Source: Paenibacillus silagei (GTDB lineage Bacteria > Bacillota > Bacilli > Paenibacillales > Paenibacillaceae). From it: a DNA stretch of 64,000 bases. Position 1 is the first letter of the stretch. Each line of letters starts with the position of its first letter. The position numbers and the translations under genes were made by a program. The stretch is taken from positions 62,001 to 126,000 of the forward strand of contig NZ_JAGGLV010000004.1 in assembly GCF_017874735.1 (NCBI RefSeq). Reading direction: 5' to 3'. Under the pieces are notes generated by a model. That model did no database searches. It saw only the letters and a program-made list of their open reading frames with translations, and had not been told where the DNA came from. Shown in pieces: positions 1 to 7,635 of the stretch.

Positions 1-63
1 GAAGCAAAAGGATATTCGGAGGCAAGTGTGTCAGGCGGCATTTTGGATCCTGCGAAAGGATGA
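1..63 (+). CDS. C-terminal end of an upstream gene (partial)
   Basis: An open frame enters from the left edge and stops at TGA 61-63; only the last 20 codons are visible, ending in ...SGGILDPAKG. The tail is too short to assign a family. It lies 7 bp before the next start codon, and the AAAGGATGA that overlaps its stop can serve as that gene's ribosome binding site, so the two are probably co-transcribed. Confidence 0.5.
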   Translation, partial: EAKGYSEASVSGGILDPAKG

Positions 64-70
64 TTAGCCA

Positions 71-409
71 ATGATCAGACATGCTTTGATATTTTGGATT
101 ACGACAGCTCTTGCCGTATGGGGCCTGGTGCTGGATATTATGGCACGCGGCCTGGCGGCCCTGTCCTTCTTCATCTTCCCCCTGATTCTGCTGGGACTGT
201 TGTATTACGCCTACAAGGTAGCCCCCGGCAGAATGGGAGGCGGACCCGGACGTCCGCGCACTAAGGTTAAGCCTTCGGCCAAGACGATGTCCAAGGTTGC
301 CGGCATCCGCAAGACCACTGGCTCACCGGGCAAGCGCAAAAGCTATCCCTTCCAGGTCATCGAAGGCAGTAAGGGTAAGAATGACGATCAGTTGCCCAAA
401 TATCACTGA
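71..409 (+). CDS. small membrane protein of unknown function
   Basis: A 112-residue protein. Two hydrophobic segments (about residues 4-22 and 28-48) are followed by a strongly basic, Gly/Lys/Arg-rich cytoplasmic-type tail of about 60 residues, so it is probably a two-pass membrane protein with a soluble C-terminus. No family is recognised with confidence. The start is supported by AAAGGA about nine bases upstream. It appears to be the last gene of an operon entering from the left, because it is only 7 bp from the preceding stop and is followed by a strong hairpin terminator at 441-481. Function is unknown. Confidence 0.7.
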   Translation: MIRHALIFWITTALAVWGLVLDIMARGLAALSFFIFPLILLGLLYYAYKVAPGRMGGGPGRPRTKVKPSAKTMSKVAGIRKTTGSPGKRKSYPFQVIEGSKGKNDDQLPKYH

Positions 410-440
410 ATACTGAATGTAACGAAGCAGAGCTGCAAAA

Positions 441-481
441 GGCATCCCCACGTGATTTCATCACGTGGGGATGCCTTTTTT
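441..481. terminator. strong bidirectional intrinsic terminator
   Basis: A perfect 15-bp stem (GGCATCCCCACGTGA / TCACGTGGGGATGCC) with a 5-nt loop is followed by a T-run on the + strand. The reverse strand also runs into CCTTTT. It sits between the convergent membrane-protein gene and the patatin gene and can serve both. Confidence 0.9.
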
Positions 482-515
482 CTGGAAAGATAAGAATTTA
501 TATGTTGTGGTTTTG

Positions 516-1496
516 TTACCGTCTTGGACCTGCGGCCTGAAGGGGTGCCCTCCTGGTGTAGGACGGCGGTGCCGGACGATAGTTAGCGAAGAACTCTTCT
601 CCGGCTGCGATGCCCGCCGTATACAAGGCGTCCGTCTGTGCCTGCGTGATATGAAACTCGGTGGTGGAGATGCCCAGCGTAGGGATTTTGACCGTACGAA
701 CGAATTTATCCGTCTCAATATACCGTTCATCATGCGCGGAGAGCATCGTTTCCACCATCGCCTCCAGCATGCTGAACGGACCCGTAATATGATGCGGCTG
801 CGGAGCTGTCTTCCCAATCAGCTGATAGCCTATGGTTGGTGTCCTGCGCAGCGGCGAGAGGAAGCCGTCCTTCTTCTCATCAAACAGCCAGAGCGGAAAA
901 TTACTCAGCACTCCCCCGTCCACCATATAGACCAGCTGCCCGCTGAACGATTTCCCCCGGGCCGCCTCTCCAGCCAGCCGCAGGATCACCGGATCGAAGA
1001 AATAAGGAATGCTGCAGCTCATCCGCACCGCCTTGGCAACTTCGAAGCTGTCAGGCTCGATCCCGTACAGCACCAGATCATCTGGCAGCACCACAATCCG
1101 CCCGTTGGTGATATCTGATGTAATCACCCGCAGCTTGCCGCGCGGCAGATCCCGGAACGTAACAACCCCCTGCTCCAGCAGCAGGTTGCGTATCCACGCT
1201 TCCAGCGCCTGGCCTGAGTACAGCCCCTTCTTGAGCAGCACACGCAAGGCCGGCCCAACGAAAGCGGTGTTGTAGAGCGCTCCCCGCTTCAGGAAGGAGG
1301 TGAACGGTGTCCGCCGGATAATCCGGCTCATGGTCTCTCCGCTGTACCCCGCTGCCAGCAGCGAGGCAATGATCGAACCGGAAGAGGTTCCTGCTACCCG
1401 CCCGAAGGTACGGCCCGCGCGTTCCGTCGCCTCCACCGCACCTGCCAGGGCAATTCCTTTGACTCCCCCGCCTTCAAATACCGCGTTAATCTCCAT
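516..1496 (-). CDS. patatin-like phospholipase family protein
   Basis: A serine acyl hydrolase of the patatin fold (326 residues). The N-terminus carries the glycine-rich oxyanion-hole motif EGGGVKGIAL, followed by the nucleophile elbow GTSSGS; the second catalytic residue lies in the DGG motif of MVDGGVLSNFP. These are the Ser-Asp dyad landmarks of bacterial patatins, which hydrolyse phospholipid or other acyl esters. No signal peptide is seen, so it is probably cytoplasmic. The ATG at 1496 is chosen over an in-frame TTG at 1505 because GGGGG lies about ten bases before it. It stands alone between a shared terminator and the upstream glycosidase gene; the physiological substrate is unknown. 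Confidence 0.88.
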   Translation of the reverse strand: MEINAVFEGGGVKGIALAGAVEATERAGRTFGRVAGTSSGSIIASLLAAGYSGETMSRIIRRTPFTSFLKRGALYNTAFVGPALRVLLKKGLYSGQALEAWIRNLLLEQGVVTFRDLPRGKLRVITSDITNGRIVVLPDDLVLYGIEPDSFEVAKAVRMSCSIPYFFDPVILRLAGEAARGKSFSGQLVYMVDGGVLSNFPLWLFDEKKDGFLSPLRRTPTIGYQLIGKTAPQPHHITGPFSMLEAMVETMLSAHDERYIETDKFVRTVKIPTLGISTTEFHITQAQTDALYTAGIAAGEEFFANYRPAPPSYTRRAPLQAAGPRR

Positions 1497-1560
1497 ACAT
1501 GGCAAACCCCCGTTCCATAGAATGTATTGTTATCTATGAGCACGGGGGACTATTCATGAC

Positions 1561-3237
1561 TTAACTCTTGAAATAGAAGCTGAGCAGACTGGCTAGCCCG
1601 TACGGGTCACGGACCACAATATCATTCGCCCGGAACAGGATGCTGCCAGCCACCTCATCGTATTTCTCATTATATTTGAGCTGGTTGATAATCTGATCTC
1701 CGCTCTGCCATTCCGCAGTCTGCTTGGTATCCCCTACCTTGTAGGAGGCAAGACCGATATACAGCTTAACCTTCGTTCCCTTAACCTCGTTCACCCACCA
1801 GTCCACCAGCTTATCATAACGGGCGGCGCTGAAGGAGAGGCTCCAATAGACCTGCGGGGCAACATAATCGATCCAGCCGCTCTGAATCCAGGTGCGCACA
1901 TCCGCATACATGTCATCATAGGCTGACACCCCTGCTGTAGTATCTGAGCCGGTGCTGTCCGCTTTTTTGTTGCGCCATACCCCGAACGGGCTGACCCCGT
2001 AAGAAACGGACGGCTTGGCTGCATGAATCTCCTGCCCCAGCTGACGGATGAACTGGTTGATATTATCCCGCCGCCAGTTGCCTTTGCTGCTAATCCCTTG
2101 TGTATTGAAGGTCTTGAAGGCCGTATCATCGGCAAAAGCTACATTGGACGGATAGAAATAATCATCCAGATGTACCCCGTCGATATCATACCCTCTGACC
2201 ACCTCCATCACCGTGTCAATAATATGCTGCCGAGCTTCCGGAATTCCCGGGTTTATGTACAGCTTGTTCTCCGCCTTGACGATCCAGTCCGGATGAAGCT
2301 TGGCTACATGGTTAGGGGCTAGACTGCTGGTAGAAGCGTCTGTCGTAGCCCGGAACGGATTGAACCAGGCGTGCAGCTGCATTCCCCGGCTGTGGGCACT
2401 GCTAACCATATAGGCCAGCGGGTCGTAGCCGGGCTCCTTACCCTGAGTCCCGCTAAGCACCTTGGACCAGGGCACGATCTGAGAAGGATAAAGTGCATCT
2501 CCAGACGGTCTGACCTGGACGAATACACTATTGAACCCGGCCGCCTTCAGCTTGTCCAGCAGGCTGTCGAACTCCTTTTTCTGCTTGTCGGGATTACCTG
2601 CCGAAGACGTTGAGGGCCAATCCAGATTATACACGGTGGATACCCAGGCGCCCTTCATCGCCTTACTGGTCTTGGCACCAGGAATGGAAGGTACGGTTGG
2701 TGACGGTACCGTTGGTATTGGCACAGATGGCGTAGGTACAGTTGGTGTAGGCACTGACGGAACTGTCGGCGTCACAGGTGTAGAAGGGCCGCCGATCTCC
2801 ATGCCGGAATATAAGGAGATATGCTTCGTAGCCTGATCCCAGAGTACTTGAAGCCCAAGCTGCTCGCTTACAAACCGCAGCGGCACCATGACCCGCCCCT
2901 GTGTGATCTGCACAGAAGTATCCAGACGGACGGCTGTACCGTTAACGATAGCACTTGTTTTGCCGCTGGTCAGCTGCAGTACATTATTATCCTTGCTTAT
3001 GGTTGCTGTTTTACTGGTCTGATCCCATTTCACACCGGCCCCCAGTCCCTGGCTGATCACTCCAGCCGGCACCATCGTAACATTAGTACGTGTAATATAC
3101 GGCGGCACATCCGGGTTCAGCGTCTCTCCATCCAGTTCAATGGTGATTTGCACAGAAGCTGCGCGCACACCCGGCGTCCATACAGGCAGACATAGCATAA
3201 TCACGAGCAGTCCTACGATCCATTTACGGTAATTCAT
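1561..3237 (-). CDS. secreted GHL10/DUF187-type glycoside hydrolase-like protein with copper-amine-oxidase N-terminal domain
   Basis: A 558-residue exported protein. A signal peptide (LVIMLCLPVWTPGVRA) is followed by a copper-amine-oxidase N-terminal (stalk) domain at about residues 28-140, recognisable by ...VPLRFVSEQLGLQVLWDQ. A repetitive Thr/Pro/Val linker follows (around 155-185), then a GHL10 (DUF187) TIM-barrel-like domain containing KGAWVSTVYNLDWPS and DGVHLDDYFYP. The family is linked to glycan or peptidoglycan-related hydrolysis; the substrate here is unknown. GGGAGG five bases before the ATG fixes the start, 11 codons inside the longest open frame. A terminator-like hairpin lies only about 30 bases upstream of the start (3269-3307). 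Confidence 0.88.
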   Translation of the reverse strand: MNYRKWIVGLLVIMLCLPVWTPGVRAASVQITIELDGETLNPDVPPYITRTNVTMVPAGVISQGLGAGVKWDQTSKTATISKDNNVLQLTSGKTSAIVNGTAVRLDTSVQITQGRVMVPLRFVSEQLGLQVLWDQATKHISLYSGMEIGGPSTPVTPTVPSVPTPTVPTPSVPIPTVPSPTVPSIPGAKTSKAMKGAWVSTVYNLDWPSTSSAGNPDKQKKEFDSLLDKLKAAGFNSVFVQVRPSGDALYPSQIVPWSKVLSGTQGKEPGYDPLAYMVSSAHSRGMQLHAWFNPFRATTDASTSSLAPNHVAKLHPDWIVKAENKLYINPGIPEARQHIIDTVMEVVRGYDIDGVHLDDYFYPSNVAFADDTAFKTFNTQGISSKGNWRRDNINQFIRQLGQEIHAAKPSVSYGVSPFGVWRNKKADSTGSDTTAGVSAYDDMYADVRTWIQSGWIDYVAPQVYWSLSFSAARYDKLVDWWVNEVKGTKVKLYIGLASYKVGDTKQTAEWQSGDQIINQLKYNEKYDEVAGSILFRANDIVVRDPYGLASLLSFYFKS

Positions 3238-3268
3238 AATTCCTCCCAGGTCTTGAAGTTGTATAGAC

Positions 3269-3307
3269 AAAAAAATAGCCCTCTCGTCCTTGGGTCAGGG
3301 AGAAGGC
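3269..3307 (-). terminator. intrinsic terminator after mntR, or attenuator ahead of the glycosidase gene
   Basis: On the minus strand an 8-bp stem (GCCTTCTC / GAGAGGGC, one G-U pair) is followed by TATTTTTTT. It ends about 25 bases before the ribosome binding site of the glycosidase gene. It can simply end mntR transcription, but its position also fits attenuation. Confidence 0.65.
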
Positions 3308-3318
3308 CGTTCTTTTGT

Positions 3319-3356
3319 AAACGGAATCCTTCCTTAGTGAAAAAGGAACGGTATCC
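3319..3356 (-). other. imperfect hairpin in the mntR-glycosidase intergenic region
   Basis: AACGGA pairs with TCCGTT and, inside, TTCCTT pairs with AAGGAA. It lies directly upstream of the terminator hairpin, so the two could form a leader structure. Confidence 0.4.
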
Positions 3357-3411
3357 GTTTTGACGTAAAAAAACTGGAAAGGTTGCGCTAATCAAACAAA
3401 AAAAGCCACGT

Positions 3412-3837
3412 TTATGAATCGCTGGCTATCTCATGGTGAATATCGTACAAGGTCTGCACACGCGCTTCATCCCGGCGGAAATACTCCACCAGCGTTTCGA
3501 TCCGGGTGATGGAATCCCAGCTCAAGTGATGCTCAATGCCTTCAACATCCTTATAAATATGCTCTTGCTGTACCCCAATAATCCCGAGGAACTCCTCCAG
3601 CAGCTGATGGCGGTCCACAAGACGTTTCCCCACTTTTTTTCCTTTGCTTGTTAGGACAAGCCCACGATATTTCTCATAGATGAGATATTCGTCCTTATCC
3701 AGTTTTTGGATCATCTTGGTCACAGAGGAGGGATGGACTTCCAGCCCCTCGGCAATATCCGAGACCCGCGCATAACCCTTCTCGTCGATGAGCTTATATA
3801 TGCGCTCCAAATAATCCTCCATGCTGGGTGTTGGCAT
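3412..3837 (-). CDS. mntR: manganese-responsive transcriptional regulator MntR
   Basis: A DtxR/MntR-family metalloregulator of 141 residues (B. subtilis MntR has 142). An N-terminal winged helix (residues about 1-70, [12 protein letters not shown] recognition region) is followed by a dimerisation/metal-binding domain. The binuclear Mn(II) ligands known for MntR are all in place: Asp8, Glu11, His77, Glu99, Glu102 and His103. With Mn(II) bound, MntR represses Mn uptake genes; none of its usual targets is adjacent. It is divergent from splB across about 190 bp. AGAGGT precedes the start codon. Confidence 0.95.
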   Translation of the reverse strand: MPTPSMEDYLERIYKLIDEKGYARVSDIAEGLEVHPSSVTKMIQKLDKDEYLIYEKYRGLVLTSKGKKVGKRLVDRHQLLEEFLGIIGVQQEHIYKDVEGIEHHLSWDSITRIETLVEYFRRDEARVQTLYDIHHEIASDS

Positions 3838-4030
3838 TCTAGCTTACCTCTTTTCTATAATGAGCGTAACGGTGGGACCGGGCCTTGCTCTAACAATGAT
3901 ACATGCTTCTGCCGCTCCTTGGCAAGTCCTGCCGGTCATCCGCTTCCCCGCTTAGTGATGTTTACCATGATTCCATTCGCCTGAGGATTGGCACAATAAC
4001 GGTATCCTCATCCCTAAGGAGCGTGAAATT

Positions 4031-5107
4031 ATGAGCATAGTCACACCCGAACGCCCTCCTGCTAAAAGAACGCGCAAGCCTACCGGCCTGTTCATCCCAG
4101 AGCTTGTCTTCTTTGAACCTGATGCGCTGAATTATCCCAAAGGGGAGCGGATTATGGAATGGGTCAAGTCCCGCAATATTCCCTACCGCATGACCACCTC
4201 GCATAACCGGATTACCAATCTGCCGGGCGAGACAGAAGTCGAGCAATACAAAATCGCCAAACGGACGCTTGTGGTCGGCTTGCGCAAGACGCTCACTTTT
4301 GACCAGTCGAAGCCGTCGGCCGATTATGCGATTCCGATTGCCACCGGGTGCATGGGCCACTGCCATTATTGTTACCTGCAGACTACGCTTGGAGCGAAGC
4401 CCTACATCCGTGTCTATGTCAACACCGGGGACATCATCGATGCCGCAAAAAAATACATCACCGAGCGTTCCCCGGAAATCACGACGTTCGAAGCGGCCTG
4501 TACCTCAGATCCGCTCGGCCTTGAGCATATTACCGGCTCGCTGACGGAACTGATCGAATTCATGGCGGAGGAGCCGCTCGGGCGGCTGCGCTTCGTGACC
4601 AAATACCAGCATGTCGAGCCGCTGCTTAAGCTGAAGCATAACGGTCATACCCGTGTGCGTTTCAGCGTGAATGCCGACTATGTGATCAAGAACTTCGAGC
4701 CGGCCACCTCACGCTTCGAGGAACGGATTGAGGCCGCCGGACAGATCGCCCGTGCCGGGTATCCGCTGGGCTTCATCATTGCCCCTATTATCTGGCATGA
4801 CGGCTGGGAAGAAGGCTACAGCGAGCTATTAGAGAAGCTGGCGCATGCCCTGCCGCCGGGGATTGGCCAAGGGCTGACCTTTGAAATGATCCAGCACCGC
4901 TTCACCAAGACGGCCAAGACCGTCATCGAGAAGCGTTATCCGAAGTCGAAGCTGGAGATGGACATCGAGAAGCGCAAGAAGAAATGGGGCAAATGGGGAC
5001 AGAACAAATATGTCTACCCGGACGAACAGCAAACCGCCCTGCGCGAATTCATCACAGAGCGGATTTTTGAACATTTTCCGGAAGCAGCTATTGATTATTT
5101 CACTTAA
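4031..5107 (+). CDS. splB: spore photoproduct lyase (radical SAM)
   Basis: This enzyme repairs 5-thyminyl-5,6-dihydrothymine (spore photoproduct) in UV-damaged DNA during germination. The 358 residues include the radical-SAM cluster motif C107-MGH-C111-HY-C114. A further conserved cysteine sits at C157 in EAACTSDPLG, 50 residues downstream, matching the catalytic H-donor cysteine position of known SP lyases. AAGGAG nine bases upstream supports the ATG. The splA gene that precedes splB in B. subtilis is absent here. It is convergent with ccdA, only nine bases separating the two stop codons. Its presence indicates an endospore former. Confidence 0.95.
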   Translation: MSIVTPERPPAKRTRKPTGLFIPELVFFEPDALNYPKGERIMEWVKSRNIPYRMTTSHNRITNLPGETEVEQYKIAKRTLVVGLRKTLTFDQSKPSADYAIPIATGCMGHCHYCYLQTTLGAKPYIRVYVNTGDIIDAAKKYITERSPEITTFEAACTSDPLGLEHITGSLTELIEFMAEEPLGRLRFVTKYQHVEPLLKLKHNGHTRVRFSVNADYVIKNFEPATSRFEERIEAAGQIARAGYPLGFIIAPIIWHDGWEEGYSELLEKLAHALPPGIGQGLTFEMIQHRFTKTAKTVIEKRYPKSKLEMDIEKRKKKWGKWGQNKYVYPDEQQTALREFITERIFEHFPEAAIDYFT

Positions 5108-5116
5108 GTCCTTGAG

Positions 5117-5830
5117 TTAGAAAATCAGCCAGCGCGGCGTGATGCCCTGCAGCCAAATCGTAATGCGGAACATCTGGTCGGTGAACAGCAGGATGCCCAT
5201 GAATACCATCAGCCCGCCGCCCAGCTTCATCAGCAGGTTGGAGTATTTCAGGATCTTGCGCGCCCCGCCCAGGAAAAAGGCCAGTCCAAAGAACGGCAGG
5301 GCAAAGCCGATACTGTATGCCGTAATCATCGTAAACCACGTTCCCGGATCACTGGCCGATAGCGCAATTATAGCGGTTAGAATGGGACCTATGCAGGGCG
5401 ACCAGCCTGCTGAGAACCCGATGCCGAAGATGAAGGAGCCCAGGTACCCGGCAGGCTTCCATCTCAGCTCCAGCTTGCGTTCCCGGAGCAGGAACTGCGG
5501 CTGGAAGACGCCCAGCAGGAAGAGCCCCATGACAATAATAAGGATCGCCGATAATTGCCGGATCAGATCCCGCTGGCCGTTGAAGAATTCACCGAACAAG
5601 CCGGCTCCAAAGCCAAGCGTATAGAACACTGCCGAAAAGCCAAGAATGAACGCCAGCGTATGCGAGAGGGTCCGGAGACGGACCTCTTTGCTGTTGCTGC
5701 CACTCTTCAGCTCCTGCACCGATAAGCCGGTAATATAAGATAGATAAGAAGGATAGAGCGGCAGGCAGCAAGGCGATATGAATGACGCCACTCCGGCGGC
5801 AAAAGCGATTCCTGCATTCAGGTTGGACAC
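5117..5830 (-). CDS. ccdA: cytochrome c biogenesis protein CcdA (DsbD-like thiol transporter)
   Basis: A polytopic membrane protein of 237 residues with about six transmembrane helices. It passes reducing equivalents from cytoplasmic thioredoxin to extracytoplasmic thiol proteins such as those in cytochrome c maturation or sporulation. The two functional cysteines are visible: one in FISPCCLP of the first helix, one in AGWSPCIGP of the fourth. The GTG at 5830 is chosen because GGAAGGAG stands eight bases before it; upstream in-frame ATG codons lack a binding site. No thioredoxin-like partner gene is adjacent. Confidence 0.92.
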   Translation of the reverse strand: MSNLNAGIAFAAGVASFISPCCLPLYPSYLSYITGLSVQELKSGSNSKEVRLRTLSHTLAFILGFSAVFYTLGFGAGLFGEFFNGQRDLIRQLSAILIIVMGLFLLGVFQPQFLLRERKLELRWKPAGYLGSFIFGIGFSAGWSPCIGPILTAIIALSASDPGTWFTMITAYSIGFALPFFGLAFFLGGARKILKYSNLLMKLGGGLMVFMGILLFTDQMFRITIWLQGITPRWLIF

Positions 5831-5938
5831 GGGCGCATCTCCTTCCATAGTCGGGGTCACTCGGGTCACTTCATGTAGCAGCAGTACAGATACAATTATG
5901 TAGTTGGTGCTAAGGGCGGCCGGTTATACGCTTGTTTG

Positions 5939-6742
5939 TTAGGCTGGCAGCCCTTTTTTGCCGATGAGGGTTAGGGTCAATAGTGCAATTAACAGCAGAA
6001 CAATCGTTGCTCCAGGAGCCAGATTCCATACTCCAGCAATGACCAGTCCGGCAATAACGGCAATCTCGGCAATCGCCACGGACAGAATAACCGAAGACTT
6101 GAAGCTCCGTGACAGCAGCAGACTAATGGCCACAGGAATGGTCAACAGTGCAGAGACCAGCAGCGAGCCGACAATCTTGATCGCCGTACTGATTACCAGA
6201 GCCGTTAACACCGTAATTAGCATATTGAGCAGCTTCACCGGAAGTCCGCTGACACTGGCCGCGTCCTCCTCGAAGCTGAGCAGGAAGAATTCCTTGAAAA
6301 ATAAGGTTACGACGACCACAACGGCAATCGTTACGATTCCCACCACGATAAGATCAGTAGTATTGAGCGTATAGATGCTGCCGAACAGATAGCTCATTAC
6401 ATCTGCATTATACCCTTTGCCCAGGGTGAAAAAAAGGGAGGCCAGCGCTACACCGCCCGACATGATGATGGCAATGGACAGCTCGGCGTAGCTTTTGTAG
6501 GCTTTGCGCAGCTTCTCAATCGCAAATGAGGCCACAACCGCAAAGACCAGCCCCGCCCCGAGCGGATAAAAACCCGTCAGAAAGCCCAGCGCTACCCCGG
6601 CAATCGTAACATGCGCCAGCGTATCTCCGATCATAGACAGACGCCGCAGCACCAGAAAAACGCCGATCAGCGGCGCCGTAATGCCAATCATCAGCCCGCC
6701 GGCCAGCGCCCGCTGGAAAAAATCACTATACAGGATTTCCAA
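5939..6742 (-). CDS. zinc ABC transporter permease (ZnuB-like)
   Basis: An ABC-3 family metal transporter permease of 267 residues with multiple transmembrane helices and the typical GVFLVLRRLSMIGDTLAHVTIAGVALG segment. It would form the membrane channel for the binding protein (8419-9396) and ATPase (7636-8385). The TTG at 6742 is preferred because AAAGGAG lies nine bases upstream; the longer open frame runs back through 12-bp repeats that encode a low-complexity FEKAF/FEKGF stretch and is unlikely to be translated. Nearly 0.9 kb of non-coding repeat-rich DNA separates it from the ATPase gene, so it may be expressed from its own promoter. Confidence 0.9.
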   Translation of the reverse strand: MEILYSDFFQRALAGGLMIGITAPLIGVFLVLRRLSMIGDTLAHVTIAGVALGFLTGFYPLGAGLVFAVVASFAIEKLRKAYKSYAELSIAIIMSGGVALASLFFTLGKGYNADVMSYLFGSIYTLNTTDLIVVGIVTIAVVVVVTLFFKEFFLLSFEEDAASVSGLPVKLLNMLITVLTALVISTAIKIVGSLLVSALLTIPVAISLLLSRSFKSSVILSVAIAEIAVIAGLVIAGVWNLAPGATIVLLLIALLTLTLIGKKGLPA

Positions 6743-6784
6743 GATGTATATCTCCTTTACAATTATAAAACCTTTTAGGGTAAA

Positions 6785-6832
6785 AGCTTTTTCGAAACCT
6801 TTTTCGAAAGCTTTTTCGAAACCTTTTCGATC
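6785..6832. repeat. four 12-bp tandem repeats
   Basis: GCTTTTTCGAAA and CCTTTTTCGAAA alternate for four units (the last one degenerate) just upstream of the permease start. Each unit contains the palindrome TTCGAA. Function unknown. Confidence 0.85.
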
Positions 6833-6841
6833 CCTCCCAAA

Positions 6842-6863
6842 CCCTCCCTTCGCCAAGGGAGGG
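6842..6863. other. GC-rich hairpin upstream of the permease gene
   Basis: A perfect 9-bp stem CCCTCCCTT / AAGGGAGGG with a 4-nt CGCC loop, followed by a second small hairpin AGGGC-TCT-GCCCT. There is no T-run, so it is not an obvious terminator. It may be part of a mobile intergenic repeat inserted in the operon. Confidence 0.6.
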
Positions 6864-7120
6864 CCCCAAGGGCTCTGCCCTCTGGACACCCGCTAAGTGC
6901 AATTGGCGTGTGAGGACCGATTTGCGGCGCTTAGAGACGTTTGCGGAAGGATCGCTTTGCCTCCCTTCGGGATACGCTTCACAGCAGGCGGGATTTACTT
7001 ACGTCCCAAGACTTTCACCTCATATATTTGACCTGCTGGCCTTATCATGCCACTCTACTATTTTATTTCCATAAATACAGTAAGGATGAAGCTGCGTTCG
7101 TAGCGAATAATCAGAGATAA

Positions 7121-7563
7121 GTGTAGTCTGTGCAACTAAAAACAGTAAAACGGAAGGCTTTCCTCTTCTAATTGTATTCTGTACAACTATATTTGCCCGG
7201 ATGGCCGAAAATCCAGGTACGAAGGCATTTTAATTGTACGAAATACATCAAAACAGAGATTTGGCGGCGCATCTGACGATTTAGTTGTACGAATTGCAAT
7301 TAACCCACCCTTTCCCCCTAATCTGGGCACGGCAAACCCTCAGCAAGCGGGAGTTAAAAGTAATCCTCACACGTTTAAAACTGATTGCAGAATGTACAAC
7401 AGAACTATCACTTTTGAGCGTATAATCAGATTCTGTTGTATTTCGTACAATTGATATTGGCAGAAAGGCTGGAAAAAGGTCCATTTCAAAAAATCTAATG
7501 TACAAACTGCAACAGAAGAGCAAAAAGGGCAGAAATTCGTGCAATCTACTGTACAAAATACAA
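7121..7563. repeat. phased array 1: eight short imperfect palindromes (TTGYA-N5-TRCAA)
   Basis: Eight 15-bp dyads are centred at 7128, 7179, 7241, 7292, 7392, 7443, 7505 and 7556. The best is TTGTATTTCGTACAA (7436-7450). Centre spacings are 51, 62, 51, 100, 51, 62 and 51 bp, so two identical 51-62-51 quartets follow one another, while the linkers are unrelated. Core asymmetry (NTTYG spacer, YTANATT-like flank) gives orientations F F R R R F R R. The array fills the non-coding gap between the ATPase and permease genes of the zinc transporter. Open frames across it look spurious. Confidence 0.8.
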
Positions 7564-7635
7564 TAGGCTGCGGTTCGAGCAGTTAAACCGTAAAATGATC
7601 AGGGTAACTATCCTCTTATCAGCCAATCTCAACGA

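Noticed and set aside
6743..6889. N-terminal extension of the zinc permease
   Set aside because: It encodes a low-complexity FEKAF/FEKGF stretch from 12-bp repeats. AAAGGAG marks the TTG start at 6742.
7281..7556. 91-codon open frame on the minus strand
   Set aside because: It lies wholly in the palindrome array, has no ribosome binding site and no protein-like conservation signal.
7121..7563. CRISPR array or transposon ends
   Set aside because: The 15-bp repeats are degenerate and occur in both orientations with variable spacing. There are no cas or transposase genes.
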